From: Acetivibrio clariflavus DSM 19732 | Lineage (GTDB): Bacteria; Bacillota; Clostridia; Acetivibrionales; Acetivibrionaceae | Reading direction: 5' to 3' | NCBI RefSeq assembly: GCF_000237085.1 | Contig: NC_016627.1 | Coordinates: 1,798,001-1,862,000, forward strand | Length of the DNA: 64,000 bases | Part shown: positions 18,270-27,896 of the stretch, one piece after another | Layout of the letters: every line of letters starts with the position of its first letter | Position numbering within the stretch: position 1 is the first letter of the stretch | Program-made: the position numbers and the translations under genes | Notes under the pieces: generated by a model | What the model was told of the DNA's origin: nothing | What the model saw: only the letters and a program-made list of their open reading frames with translations | Databases searched by the model: none

Positions 18270-19672
18270 TGAGAATAGAGCATGACCTTTTGGGGGAAAG
18301 GGAACTTTCCGATGAATGCTATTATGGAATACATACCTTAAGAGCAAAGGAAAATTTCGATTTGTCGGGAAGAAGCATTCATCCGAAACTTGTGGAAGCA
18401 CTGGTAACAGTAAAAAAAGCCTGTGCCATTACCAATTGCGAAATCGGAAGATTGGATAAAAAAATTGGTGAGGCTATAATAAAAGCGTGTGATGAAATTA
18501 TCGAAGGAAAGTATAGAGATCAGTTTGTTGTAGATGCAATGCAAGGCGGTGCCGGTACTTCTGCTAACATGAACGCCAATGAGGTTATTGCCAACAGGGC
18601 AATAGAACTCTTAGGAGGAAAAAGAGGCGATTATACCGTAGTTCATCCTTTAGACCATGTGAATATGTCCCAGTCAACCAATGATGTATTTCCAACGGCG
18701 GTGAGAATTGCTGCAATTAAGCTGCTAAAGTCCGTAAGTGAGCTTTTCGCAAAGCTTCAGAATGCTCTTCAGGAAAAGGAAGAGGAATTTGCGGATGTAC
18801 TCAAGGTGGGAAGAACTCAGTTGCAGGATGCCGTGCCGGTGATGCTGGGACAGGAATTTGGTGCATGGGCTCAGGCTGTTTCAAGAGATCGCTGGAGACT
18901 TTACAAGGCTGAGGAAAGATTAAGACAGGTGAATTTAGGAGGTACGGCAGCGGGCACAGGAATAAATGCACCCAAAAAGTACATTTTTATGGTGGTGGAT
19001 AAATTAAGAGAGCTTACCGGCATCGGTTTGGCAAGGGCGGAATACATGATGGATCCCACGCAGAATGCCGATGTATTTGTGGAGGTGTCATCGCTTTTAA
19101 AAACCTCTGCCGTTAATCTGTCCAAAATTGCCAGTGACTTGAGGCTTCTAGCTTCAGGACCTAAGGCGGGTTTCGGTGAAATAATTCTTCCTGCTGTTCA
19201 GGCCGGTTCGTCCATAATGCCCGGAAAGGTGAATCCGGTTATACCTGAGGCTGTAAATCAGATAGCTTTCAGGATCATAGGAAACGACACTGTAATTGCA
19301 ATAGCGGCCCAATCGGGACAACTGGAGCTAAATCCCTTCCTGCCGGTTATAGCTGATAGCCTTTTTGAAACCTTGGATTTACTGAGAAAAGGTTTGGAAA
19401 TATTTACAAATAATTGCATAAAGAGAATAAAAGCCGATGAAAAAAGGTGCAAAGAGTTGGTGGAAAACAGTTTCACCTTGTGTACTGCTCTTATACCGCA
19501 TATTGGCTATGACAAGGCTTCGGAAGTTTCGAAAAAATGCCTTAAGAGCGGCAGAAACTTGAGAGAAGTGGTTTTAGAAGAAGGAATTTTGGATGAAGAA
19601 TCGTTAAATTCAATACTAAATCCAATTAATTTGACAAGACCGGGTGTACCGGGAAAGAAAGGCGGAAACTGA
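18269..19672 (+). CDS. aspA: Aspartate ammonia-lyase
   Basis: A 467-residue member of the fumarase/aspartase family, with the signature G-S-S-I-M-P-G-K-V-N-P near residue 313, T-S-A-N-M-N-A-N-E-V-I and S-Q-S-T-N-D-V-F-P-T. It deaminates aspartate to fumarate and ammonia. Its start overlaps the hydE stop and the hydF start follows its stop by one base, so it is translationally coupled inside the maturation operon. The same position is seen in other Clostridia and Thermotogae. A link to HydF or to ammonium supply for the dithiomethylamine bridge is an inference. Confidence 0.93.
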   Translation: MRIEHDLLGERELSDECYYGIHTLRAKENFDLSGRSIHPKLVEALVTVKKACAITNCEIGRLDKKIGEAIIKACDEIIEGKYRDQFVVDAMQGGAGTSANMNANEVIANRAIELLGGKRGDYTVVHPLDHVNMSQSTNDVFPTAVRIAAIKLLKSVSELFAKLQNALQEKEEEFADVLKVGRTQLQDAVPVMLGQEFGAWAQAVSRDRWRLYKAEERLRQVNLGGTAAGTGINAPKKYIFMVVDKLRELTGIGLARAEYMMDPTQNADVFVEVSSLLKTSAVNLSKIASDLRLLASGPKAGFGEIILPAVQAGSSIMPGKVNPVIPEAVNQIAFRIIGNDTVIAIAAQSGQLELNPFLPVIADSLFETLDLLRKGLEIFTNNCIKRIKADEKRCKELVENSFTLCTALIPHIGYDKASEVSKKCLKSGRNLREVVLEEGILDEESLNSILNPINLTRPGVPGKKGGN

Positions 19673-19673
19673 T

Positions 19674-20897
19674 ATGAATAACACTCCAATTGGAAACAGA
19701 CTTCATATAGCTATATTTGGAAGGCGAAATGCCGGAAAGTCGACTTTGATTAATGCTCTTACGGGACAGGAAATAGCTGTGGTGTCAGACGTTCCCGGAA
19801 CGACAACTGACCCTGTATATAAGACTATGGAGCTATTGCCGTTAGGCCCGGTTGTTATTATAGATACTGCGGGAATTGATGATGTAGGCCATTTAGGAAA
19901 CTTACGAGTGGAAAAAACATATGATGTTTTAAGAAAGACTAATTTTGCAATTTATGTGGTGGACGCTGAAGAAGGATTAACGGAATTTGATAAACAATTT
20001 ATTGAGGAAATAAAAAGCAAGGAAATACCTGTTATTTTAGTGTTAAACAAAAGCGATAAAAAAAGCATGGAACAGTCGGAAATTAATGAGTATAAAAAGA
20101 ACCTGGGAATCCCTGTTTGTGAGATAAGTTCAATAAATAAACAGGGTATTGAAGAATTAAAACAGCTTATTGCCAAGCATGCAAAGTTTGATGAAGCTGA
20201 TCTCACCATTGTCGGTGATTTGATAAATCCCGGTGATGTAGTAGTTCTGGTAACCCCAATTGACAAGGCTGCTCCTAAAGGGCGTTTAATATTGCCCCAG
20301 CAGCAGACAATCAGAGATATAATAGAAAATGATGCAATAGCTGTGGTTACAAAAGAATATGAACTGAAGGAAACCTTTGAAAGTTTAAACAAAAAACCAT
20401 CCTTGGTTATTACTGATTCTCAGGTCTTTTTAAAGGTTTCGGCCGATACTCCGGAAGATATAAGGCTTACTTCCTTTTCAATACTTTTTGCAAGATATAA
20501 AGGTGAACTTATTGAAATGGTAAAAGGACTGAAAAAGATCGAACAGTTAAAAGAAGGAAGCAGGGTATTGATTGTGGAAGGCTGCACTCACCACCGGCAG
20601 GCCGATGATATAGGGAAGGTCAAAATACCTCGCTGGATAAGACAAATGTCCGGATCGCAGATCGAATTTGAATGGGCATCGGGAAATTATTTCCCGAAGG
20701 ACATAGAAAGATTTGACCTCATTATTCACTGCGGAGGGTGTATGCTGAATAAGTTGGAAATGCAGTACCGAATAAATCTTTCAAGACAAAAAGGCGTTGC
20801 AATTACAAACTACGGCATGTTGATTGCAGCTGTGCAGGGAATATTGAAGCGGGCATTAAAACCGTTTCCTTCAGCATATGTGCTTCTTGAGGAATAA
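19674..20897 (+). CDS. hydF: [FeFe]-hydrogenase maturation GTPase HydF
   Basis: A 407-residue protein; ATG at 19674, one base after the aspA stop. The N-terminal GTPase domain has G-R-R-N-A-G-K-S-T, D-T-A-G and N-K-S-D. The C-terminal scaffold domain has the 4Fe-4S ligands C304 (G-C-T-H-H-R-Q), C353 and C356 (H-C-G-G-C). HydF is the scaffold on which the diiron precursor is assembled before transfer to apo-hydrogenase. The last gene of the operon. No hydrogenase structural gene is in the window. Confidence 0.95.
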   Translation: MNNTPIGNRLHIAIFGRRNAGKSTLINALTGQEIAVVSDVPGTTTDPVYKTMELLPLGPVVIIDTAGIDDVGHLGNLRVEKTYDVLRKTNFAIYVVDAEEGLTEFDKQFIEEIKSKEIPVILVLNKSDKKSMEQSEINEYKKNLGIPVCEISSINKQGIEELKQLIAKHAKFDEADLTIVGDLINPGDVVVLVTPIDKAAPKGRLILPQQQTIRDIIENDAIAVVTKEYELKETFESLNKKPSLVITDSQVFLKVSADTPEDIRLTSFSILFARYKGELIEMVKGLKKIEQLKEGSRVLIVEGCTHHRQADDIGKVKIPRWIRQMSGSQIEFEWASGNYFPKDIERFDLIIHCGGCMLNKLEMQYRINLSRQKGVAITNYGMLIAAVQGILKRALKPFPSAYVLLEE

Positions 20898-21035
20898 TTT
20901 GGTACCATAAGCAGTTGCTTTATACTATTATGCAATTATTAATATGGCCGTATTTAAAAAGATTGCAGGTTTGTATTATTTATATTTTTTGCCTTCAGGA
21001 ACATGTTACTCATTATTTGGCAAAGGGGAAATTAT

Positions 21036-22181
21036 ATGATATATTTTGATAATGCTGCTACATCCTACCCTAAACCCGAAAACGTCTATCAAGAAATGAT
21101 GAGATGTATTAAAGAATACTGCGCGAACCCCGGACGCGGCGGACATGAGCTGTCTATCCGGGCTGGCAGGGCGGTTATGGAAGCAAGGGAAGTTATTGCT
21201 GAGTTTTTTAATATAAAAGACCCCATGAGATTGATTTTTACAAAAAATGCTACAGAAGCATTGAATATTGGGTTTAGAGTACTGAATGAGGGCGATCATG
21301 TAATAACCACAAGTATGGAACATAATTCAGTGATAAGACCCTTAAAAACCCTTGAAAGAGATATGGGTATTGAACTTACAATAGTACAGGGAAATGAATT
21401 CGGCGAAGTTAACCCTAAAGATTTTGAAAAGAATATAAAAGGCAATACCCGAATGATTGTTTGTACCCTATCGTCAAATGTAAACGGTATAATTATGCCA
21501 ATAAAAGAAATTGGCGATATAGCAAAAAAATACGACGTTATTTTTTTTGTTGATGCTTCACAGGGAGCAGGAACTTTAGAATTAGACGTGGAATATAACA
21601 ATATTGATATGATGGCTTTTCCGGGCCATAAGTCCCTTCTCGGTCCGCAGGGTACCGGTGGATTGTATGTAGCAGAAGGAATTGAAATTAGGCCTATTAT
21701 GCAGGGCGGAACCGGCAGTAGTTCGGAAAATTTGTTTCAGCCGGAAATATTGCCCGATGCATTGGAAAGCGGCACATTAAATACACCCGGTATTGTCGGA
21801 TTGGGGCAGGGAATAAGCTTTATAAATTCTTTCGGACTTGAGAATATAAGAAAGTATAAAAGTTTGTTGATTGAACAAATATATGATGGACTTTCAAATA
21901 TAAATGGAGTTATAATATATAGTAAAAAAGAACCGAGCGATAATTCCGGCATTATAGCTTTCAATTTTGAAGGCGTAGAATCCACTGAAGTAAGTTATGT
22001 GCTGGATAAAGCATATGGTATTGCAACACGAGCCGGGCTTCATTGTGCACCTTTAGCGCATAAAACTTTAGGAACTCTTAAAAGTGGTACTGTCAGGATT
22101 AGTGTAGGATGTTTCAACACGAAGGATGAAGTTGATGTTTTACTAAAGGCTTTAAAGGAAATATCCGATAACTTAAAATGA
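21036..22181 (+). CDS. Cysteine desulfurase-like class V aminotransferase
   Basis: A 381-residue PLP enzyme; AGGGGA lies before ATG 21036. It begins Y-F-D-N-A-A-T-S-Y-P-K-P. The PLP lysine is K199 in P-G-H-K-S-L-L-G-P-Q-G, and a cysteine in the desulfurase position is C337 (A-G-L-H-C-A-P). It fits the stand-alone cysteine desulfurase family (EGC type) rather than IscS or SufS with a scaffold partner. It would release sulfur from cysteine as an enzyme persulfide. No iscU or suf gene is adjacent. It could supply sulfur for cluster assembly, including the hyd maturases upstream, but this is only positional. Confidence 0.85.
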   Translation: MIYFDNAATSYPKPENVYQEMMRCIKEYCANPGRGGHELSIRAGRAVMEAREVIAEFFNIKDPMRLIFTKNATEALNIGFRVLNEGDHVITTSMEHNSVIRPLKTLERDMGIELTIVQGNEFGEVNPKDFEKNIKGNTRMIVCTLSSNVNGIIMPIKEIGDIAKKYDVIFFVDASQGAGTLELDVEYNNIDMMAFPGHKSLLGPQGTGGLYVAEGIEIRPIMQGGTGSSSENLFQPEILPDALESGTLNTPGIVGLGQGISFINSFGLENIRKYKSLLIEQIYDGLSNINGVIIYSKKEPSDNSGIIAFNFEGVESTEVSYVLDKAYGIATRAGLHCAPLAHKTLGTLKSGTVRISVGCFNTKDEVDVLLKALKEISDNLK

Positions 22182-22453
22182 CAATTATTGCATTATATGT
22201 TAACGGGTAAAACAGTGCCCTATAAAATTTATATGTTGGAAATTCTATAAGTATTATGCTATAATAGTATTTAGAATAATACTGGGAATATAGATTTACA
22301 ATCATATCTATATTATGTAAGTTTCAATTAAAATAATATAATATGCAATACTGAAGGACGAAACTCCGAGGTCTTGATGTGTTGTGTATTTTAAAGTATT
22401 TTTTGCATGCGGGTACAACTTTAAAAGATATGGGGTTTGAGGGGGATTATTTA

Positions 22454-23560
22454 ATGCTGTTTGATTTGTTTGGCGGAAAAAATTCTATGGTTTGCATTGA
22501 TGTGGGTTATAGAAATATAAAGGTTGTGGAGGTTACGGTAAAAAAAAATAACTCTATATTTATAGAGAATTATGGTATTGTGCCTACACCACAGAACAGT
22601 ATAAAAAATGGTGCCATATATGACGTTGATACGGTATTATCATCAATAAAAGCTGTTATTAAAGAACAGAATATGAAGGCAAAAAATGCAAAAATAATTA
22701 TGTCAGGTACTAACATTATTACTCGTATCTATTTAATTGATAAAGTTGTGGGAGAGAATGAAGATTTTACAATAAGAAATTCAATGCCTCAATATTTACC
22801 GGTAGATATAGATAATTACAGAGTTGACTATAAAATCCTCCAAACAATTAAAGATAAAAATCAGGAAAAATATAAAGTTTTCGTAACTGCGGTTCCCAGG
22901 AACATTCTGCAAAGTTATGTGGATGTCCTGCAGGGACTGGACTTAAAACCTCTTGCCGTTGATATACCTGCGAACAGTACAGCCAAGTTTTTTAACAGGG
23001 AAATATATACAAAGGATATGGAAGAGTATTACTCTAAGAGAAGATATAAAAAAGTTGAAGGTGACACTTTTGCGGTTCTTGATTTCGGTTCCGAAACAAC
23101 CATTGTAAATTTCTTGAAAGATAGAGTTCTTGAATTTAATAAAGTTATCCTGTCAGGAAGTTCGAATATGGATGAGCATATTGCAAGGGAATTGGGAATA
23201 TCACTTGCTGAAGCAGAAAAAATTAAGAAAACTTATGGTATGGTTCCACCCAATAATTTGTCAAGAAGAGATCATGTGGTAGCGTACGGTAAGATAAGTG
23301 CCTTTATTGAAAGACTTGCAAAACAAATTGTCAAATGTTTTGAGTTTTATATTGAACGTTGTTACGGTACACCGATATCGAAGATATTTATTATCGGTGG
23401 GGGATCACAATTGAACGGACTTAGCCAATATCTGTTTCAACTCTTTAACGTCCCGGTATATCCCGTTGGGCTCCTCAATTTAAAAGGGGTTGAACTGAAG
23501 AAAAATCTTGACAGAGACAAATTGAATTACCTTATAAACTCAGTTGGAATTTCACTATAA
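22454..23560 (+). CDS. PilM-like type IV pilus assembly ATPase-fold protein
   Basis: About 368 residues. I chose ATG 22454, preceded by GAGGGGG, over an earlier GTG at 22379 because homology-like sequence starts with F-G-G-K-N-S-M-V-C-I-D-V-G. The actin-like fold is shown by phosphate-1 D-V-G-Y-R-N-I-K, V-L-D-F-G-S-E-T-T (phosphate-2) and I-I-G-G-G-S-Q-L-N-G (adenosine). PilM binds PilN at the cytoplasmic face of the pilus machine. No other pil gene is adjacent here, so it is an orphan copy in this window. Confidence 0.8.
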   Translation: MLFDLFGGKNSMVCIDVGYRNIKVVEVTVKKNNSIFIENYGIVPTPQNSIKNGAIYDVDTVLSSIKAVIKEQNMKAKNAKIIMSGTNIITRIYLIDKVVGENEDFTIRNSMPQYLPVDIDNYRVDYKILQTIKDKNQEKYKVFVTAVPRNILQSYVDVLQGLDLKPLAVDIPANSTAKFFNREIYTKDMEEYYSKRRYKKVEGDTFAVLDFGSETTIVNFLKDRVLEFNKVILSGSSNMDEHIARELGISLAEAEKIKKTYGMVPPNNLSRRDHVVAYGKISAFIERLAKQIVKCFEFYIERCYGTPISKIFIIGGGSQLNGLSQYLFQLFNVPVYPVGLLNLKGVELKKNLDRDKLNYLINSVGISL

Positions 23561-23614
23561 AAATTGAGTATTAGATTTATTTCTAGCTAAATGAAATCAA
23601 GGTGAAATTATGTA

Positions 23615-23650
23615 ACCCCAGTAAAAAACTGGGGTGTTCGTGTATATTTT
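23615..23650 (+). terminator. Terminator after the PilM-like gene
   Basis: ACCCCAGT and ACTGGGGT around an A5 loop, then GTTCGTGTATATTTTTT. The U run is slightly delayed. Confidence 0.75.
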
Positions 23651-23749
23651 TTAATTTTATAAATAAAATTTATAAAAATTAAATTTATTTTAAGACTTTA
23701 TTTAGTTTTTTGAGTATAATATATTGAAATAAAAAATGAGGGTGGTTTT

Positions 23750-23908
23750 ATGGATCAAAAAACTTTAAAAATTATAATAGCATTAATGATATTAATTATT
23801 TTATTTATAGTTGTGTTCAAATTTGTATCTTGGCTTGCTTATAAATTATTGCCTATTACATTACTAATATGTGCAGGATTTATAATATATAAATTGGTAA
23901 AAAAATGA
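23750..23908 (+). CDS. Small hydrophobic membrane protein, 52 residues
   Basis: ATG at 23750 with GAGGGTGG 5-10 bases upstream. The product begins M-D-Q-K-T-L-K and contains two hydrophobic stretches (I-I-I-A-L-M-I-L-I-I-L-F and L-L-P-I-T-L-L-I-C-A-G-F), ending K-L-V-K-K. The good ribosome site and two-helix pattern support a real small gene. Function unknown. Confidence 0.6.
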   Translation: MDQKTLKIIIALMILIILFIVVFKFVSWLAYKLLPITLLICAGFIIYKLVKK

Positions 23909-23998
23909 TACCATATTTTCGAAGTAGATAATTTTAGAAAACTATAATAGATAAATTTAACAATGTATTAAGATAATGGGAGAAACTTCTTCTATTCT

Positions 23999-24586
23999 TT
24001 ATAGTAGAGATTTGAGCTTCTCCCAAAGCACATCGCAAAGTTCGGAAGATTCGGCGTTGTTCCCGTAATTTTCTAAAGAAATATTGTTATTGCCTATTTC
24101 GCAAGCTTTTTCATCAGAAGTTGCAAAAATATAGAAATTTGCATCTCTGTAATTTCTTCTTTCAAAAATTTCAAGCATTTGAGCAATGCTAAGAAGGGGA
24201 AGACAATCTTTCTTACTGAAGGTAGTAGGCCTTTCGTAAGTAAATTCAAAATCTCCATCATCAAATTCTTCGTCAAAATCCAATCCGGTATTGTACTCTT
24301 CATCAAAATCCAAATCATTGTTTATAACATTTTCATCAATGGAATTTACAGCATCAGTACTGTTTCCTATTTCGGGATGTCTAATGTCAACCAAAGTTAT
24401 ATGATTGCCTTCCAATATAACATCCCCTACAACAAATTCAATTTCATCATACTCGTCTGTTTCAGCATTTATGCATACATAGGCTATTGCAAGATCATAT
24501 TTTTCCGGAAGCCAGAGATCCCTCAGACTTGCCTTTTGACTTTCGGTAAGGCTGTCTATATCTTCTTTTGTAATATATCTTTTCAT
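23999..24586 (-). CDS. Acidic protein of unknown function, 195 residues
   Basis: I do not recognise a family. The N terminus is K-R-Y-I-T-K-E-D-I-D-S-L-T. The middle (about residues 75-115) is a low-complexity acidic stretch with repeats of L-D-F-D-E-E and D-D-G-D-F. The C-terminal ~60 residues look folded. No signal peptide or membrane segment. A ribosome site (GAGGTG on the minus strand) precedes the ATG. A cytoplasmic, strongly acidic protein; monocistronic by the look of it. Confidence 0.7.
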   Translation of the reverse strand: MKRYITKEDIDSLTESQKASLRDLWLPEKYDLAIAYVCINAETDEYDEIEFVVGDVILEGNHITLVDIRHPEIGNSTDAVNSIDENVINNDLDFDEEYNTGLDFDEEFDDGDFEFTYERPTTFSKKDCLPLLSIAQMLEIFERRNYRDANFYIFATSDEKACEIGNNNISLENYGNNAESSELCDVLWEKLKSLL

Positions 24587-24787
24587 TATTTAATCACCTC
24601 TTTTAACAAAGTATACCATTATAAAGGGTTTATTTATTATAACAAATATATAAAAAAGTATCAATAATGATGCCAGTCCGGAAGTAGATGCTATTTTTGA
24701 AACAGCAAGTGAAATGTTTCATTGAACTACATTATTGTAAATTGTGATAATATTTGACAATTTTACCGAAAGTAATTAATATATTGT

Positions 24788-24910
24788 ATGAGGTGTTTAA
24801 ACAGAGAAATTTCAAAGGCAGAACGTGTTTATAAATTAAGATTAGATAAAGAGAAAAAAGATAAAGCCTTGGAGAACTGTAGAAAATTTTATTCAGGGCT
24901 TCAAATATAA
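24788..24910 (+). CDS. Possible 40-residue basic protein or gene remnant
   Basis: The product begins M-R-C-L-N-R-E-I-S-K-A-E-R-V-Y-K-L and is very Lys/Glu-rich and helical. No ribosome site is visible, so this may be a fragment of a lost gene. Confidence 0.25.
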   Translation: MRCLNREISKAERVYKLRLDKEKKDKALENCRKFYSGLQI

Positions 24911-24954
24911 ATTAAGAAAAAATAAAATATCAATCATAAAGAGAGTGAGTTGTT

Positions 24955-25605
24955 ATGATTATTGATATGAAAAAGACGCGGTCAAATATGAGTGCGGATT
25001 TTATTTTTTCTGTAAAGGATAATCCTGATTTGTATAAAGCCCATGTCAGACTTGGTATTGATAGTCCGGATATTGATTTAATAAAGAAGGATGAACTGCT
25101 TTTAAAACTTAATAATGATGAAGTTCCGACCAGTAGAACATTTTTGTTTTCCGGATATAAGGTATTGTCTTACATAAAAAAACCCAATGGAGATATATGT
25201 GGTGAGGTATCGTTAAAAGTGGCAAGAAGATTGATTAGGGGATTTAGGTATATTCAGATTAACTATAATGCCGAGTTGCTAAACTGTTATGAGGTTAGAA
25301 TGGGAAAAGAAGGAATTTTTGTTTGTATTTATTTGGATGACAGACAAGTTGCGATGATAGAAAAGTGTATGGCTAAACAAGATGACAAGGATTTTTACAA
25401 AATATATGTGAAAGATGATAAATACGTTGAACTGGTATGTATTTATGCGGTGTATTATGATTATCTGGCTTGGGAAAACAAAAGTGAATTTAAAACAAAA
25501 TCAAATGGAGAGGACTATGCATACACTCAGAATAAAGAGTTAAAAAGCAAGTATAATCCTCGGTTTAAAGAAGAGTGTAAAGAAACAGTCCAACTTAAAT
25601 ACTAA
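24955..25605 (+). CDS. Hypothetical cytoplasmic protein, 216 residues
   Basis: GAGAGTGAG precedes the ATG. No family recognised. The protein has alternating short strands and helices and no signal peptide. It contains an R-R-L-I-R-G-F-R-Y-I-Q-I segment near residue 90 and a charged C-terminal tail. Its stop overlaps the stop of the convergent PTS-like gene by four bases, so there is no room for an intergenic terminator. Confidence 0.65.
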   Translation: MIIDMKKTRSNMSADFIFSVKDNPDLYKAHVRLGIDSPDIDLIKKDELLLKLNNDEVPTSRTFLFSGYKVLSYIKKPNGDICGEVSLKVARRLIRGFRYIQINYNAELLNCYEVRMGKEGIFVCIYLDDRQVAMIEKCMAKQDDKDFYKIYVKDDKYVELVCIYAVYYDYLAWENKSEFKTKSNGEDYAYTQNKELKSKYNPRFKEECKETVQLKY

Positions 25606-26936
25606 TTCTTTTCAGCAAACTTCCAGGTAAGAAAGAACATTAATATAAATAGTGGCAGAAGTAATAAAGCGTAATTATTTCCTGTAAAAAGTTTAACCAA
25701 CCAAACTCTTATTACGTTCCCTCCATCGAGAAAGCTGGTGAAAATACCTTGATAGTTTTCAAGATTGTAATTTACAGCAGCGGCAAGGTTGGTATACATT
25801 ACAGCCATATTTGAAGCAGTGTATAAATGGATTATGATAATTGGTATTCCTATTAAAAATGATCTTATAACATTGCCTTTGGTAGCAGTGCAGACTAAGG
25901 CAACTGTTCCCACTATGTTGACCAGATCTCCAAGGGGTATGAATTGAACACCCGGCAGTACAAAAGCAAGAATTAAAGCTAAGGGCATCAATAATATGGC
26001 TGTTACCACAACTGACGGAAATCCTACAAGAACTGCTACATCCAAGGCAATATATGTTTTTCCGATACTGGGAAAATGTTTTTTTATGAAATCCTTCATG
26101 CCTTCTGATACAGGAATAAGAGAGGTCCCCACAATGTCAGCCATTTTGGGTAATATGTAAATAACTGCAGCAATACCGAAAGCCAGCTCGCTTACTTTTC
26201 TTGCGTCATAACCTCCAATTATACCGAGAATGATTCCTATTACAAAACCGATTATCATAGGTTCACCGGCAAGCCCGATTTTTTCTTTCATTTTTTCCGG
26301 ATTGGCATCAAGTTTATTGATAAAGGGAATTTTGTCAATAATTTTATTTCCTATAATTCCAAAGGGGAAATAGGCTGCAGCAGAGAGCGTAGGTATGGAT
26401 ATACCCTCCATACCGGAAAATTTGTTTACCATAGGCGCACTTAAATCAGCAATTTTAAGTGTAATTATGCTGATTACGGCAGTGGCCACAGCTGAAAGGA
26501 ATATGTTTTTGGTAGCATTGTAAACCAGAGCACCGGTAAATATAAAATGCCAGTAATTCCAAATATCTATGTTTACAGTTTTGGTAAGCCTGGTCAACAG
26601 TAAAGTTAAGTTTACTGCCATGATAAGAATTATAAATAAAGGCGCAAATCCAAAAGACCATGTAATGACTGCCAACGGAGGCCAACCTGCATCAAGAACA
26701 TTCAAATGAAGACCTGTCTTTTGTATAAGAGCCTGTATAACAGGAGTTATTATTGCCACAAAATAATCAAATACAATAAAAATGCCGATAAAACCGATTC
26801 CTATCGTGAATGCCGATTTTATAGCCGTTTTTAGTTTTATCCTGAATACAAGTGCAAGTAGAAATATTATTATGGGCAGCATGACATAGGATTTAAAGCC
26901 AAGAATGTACATAGCTGCTTGTTTTATTATTTCCAT
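25602..26936 (-). CDS. GatC-like PTS EIIC permease (orphan)
   Basis: A 444-residue protein of about eleven membrane helices, resembling the galactitol-type EIIC (GatC) family: an N-terminal A-A-M-Y-I-L-G-F-K-S-Y-V-M-L-P, a W-P-P-L-A-V-I-T-W-S loop, and G-G-N-V-I-R-V-W near the C terminus. In a PTS this subunit moves and phosphorylates a polyol using EIIA and EIIB. Neither EIIA nor EIIB is next to it, and it is a lone minus-strand gene. It may work as a non-PTS transporter, or its partners may be elsewhere. Confidence 0.75.
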   Translation of the reverse strand: MEIIKQAAMYILGFKSYVMLPIIIFLLALVFRIKLKTAIKSAFTIGIGFIGIFIVFDYFVAIITPVIQALIQKTGLHLNVLDAGWPPLAVITWSFGFAPLFIILIMAVNLTLLLTRLTKTVNIDIWNYWHFIFTGALVYNATKNIFLSAVATAVISIITLKIADLSAPMVNKFSGMEGISIPTLSAAAYFPFGIIGNKIIDKIPFINKLDANPEKMKEKIGLAGEPMIIGFVIGIILGIIGGYDARKVSELAFGIAAVIYILPKMADIVGTSLIPVSEGMKDFIKKHFPSIGKTYIALDVAVLVGFPSVVVTAILLMPLALILAFVLPGVQFIPLGDLVNIVGTVALVCTATKGNVIRSFLIGIPIIIIHLYTASNMAVMYTNLAAAVNYNLENYQGIFTSFLDGGNVIRVWLVKLFTGNNYALLLLPLFILMFFLTWKFAEKN

Positions 26937-27191
26937 CAGTATTTCTCCATTTATTTGTTTTAGTTTTTTGTCCTTTTATATTATACAGTTTTCTTGACAT
27001 AATGCAATGGATATAAAATACGAATATTTTCTCCTTTGAAAAAATTGATAAATTATGATATAATATTATTTTGTTAGAAGTTTTTTTATTTAAAGCTATT
27101 CTCTGATAACAGCCTTTTATTTCACGCTAACCCATTCGCTTTAGATTTCCATGTAAATATGACTTAATTTATACAGAAGGGAATGATAAGA

Positions 27192-27686
27192 TTGGATGAA
27201 TTCAGAAAGCCCTTTGAATATGAAGAAGAAACTGGAGTAATATGGCCTGTACGTATTTTTTGCATTTTGTTAATTTCTGTGGAGATGTTTTTTTGTGTTA
27301 TATGTCTTTTTCAGCTAACCGAAATTTTAGCCGGTATTCCGAAAGTCAGGATTGCGGCAGTAGTTCTGACAGTATTATTTATGGTATATATTTTGGTTAC
27401 AATAACATTTCTTTATAAAAAGGCGCAAAAACATGCAGTTAAAATGGCTAAATGCTATCTTATTACAAGACTTTTTTATTTTATACCTTCCATATTGATT
27501 ATATTTTCACACACAATAAATGATAAGAATGCGATAGGCAGCGGATATGGCAAATTTCAATCGGTGAGGGATATTATAATAATGCTTTTGATTACTCCGC
27601 TTATTTATATATTGTCGTTTAGCATATTATGGTACTTTTACTTTATCAAATCCAAAAGAATAAAAGAAGAGTATGAAAAAGTTTAG
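27192..27686 (+). CDS. Membrane protein of unknown function, ~164 residues
   Basis: TTG at 27192 is placed 10 bases after AGAAGGG. An in-frame ATG at 27183 is too close to that site. The product has a short acidic N terminus (D-E-F-R-K-P-F-E-Y-E-E-E-T) and four hydrophobic helices separated by short basic loops. No family recognised; it looks like a DUF2569-type four-helix protein, but I would not insist. Confidence 0.65.
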   Translation: MDEFRKPFEYEEETGVIWPVRIFCILLISVEMFFCVICLFQLTEILAGIPKVRIAAVVLTVLFMVYILVTITFLYKKAQKHAVKMAKCYLITRLFYFIPSILIIFSHTINDKNAIGSGYGKFQSVRDIIIMLLITPLIYILSFSILWYFYFIKSKRIKEEYEKV

Positions 27687-27697
27687 AGATAAATAAA

Positions 27698-27727
27698 TTA
27701 AAAAGCTCCAATTCCGGGGCTTTTTTA
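27698..27727 (+). terminator. Terminator after the four-helix protein
   Basis: AAAGCTCC and GGGGCTTT with AATTCC in the loop, then TTTT. Confidence 0.75.
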
Positions 27728-27896
27728 TATTGCCTTCAGTGCAGAATAAAAAGACTGATGTTTTGGAGTTTGAGTTATTTTTCAGAAATTAAATAAACAT
27801 AAAATTTTTTATTATAAATAGATATCGGCAAAACCGTCCCAATTATTGTCCTGCAAGAATATAATATGGTAGAACCCAAAGGTTGGAGGTGGAAAA

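Noticed and set aside
22321-22453. Possible c-di-GMP riboswitch before the PilM-like gene (GGACGAAACTCCG)
   Set aside because: The conserved GEMM core, with its second helix and tetraloop receptor, is not present. I see only a short resemblance.
24664-24725. Short open stretch ending F-E-T-A-S-E-M-F-H
   Set aside because: Looks like the tail of a lost gene, but there is no start and too little sequence to support a feature.
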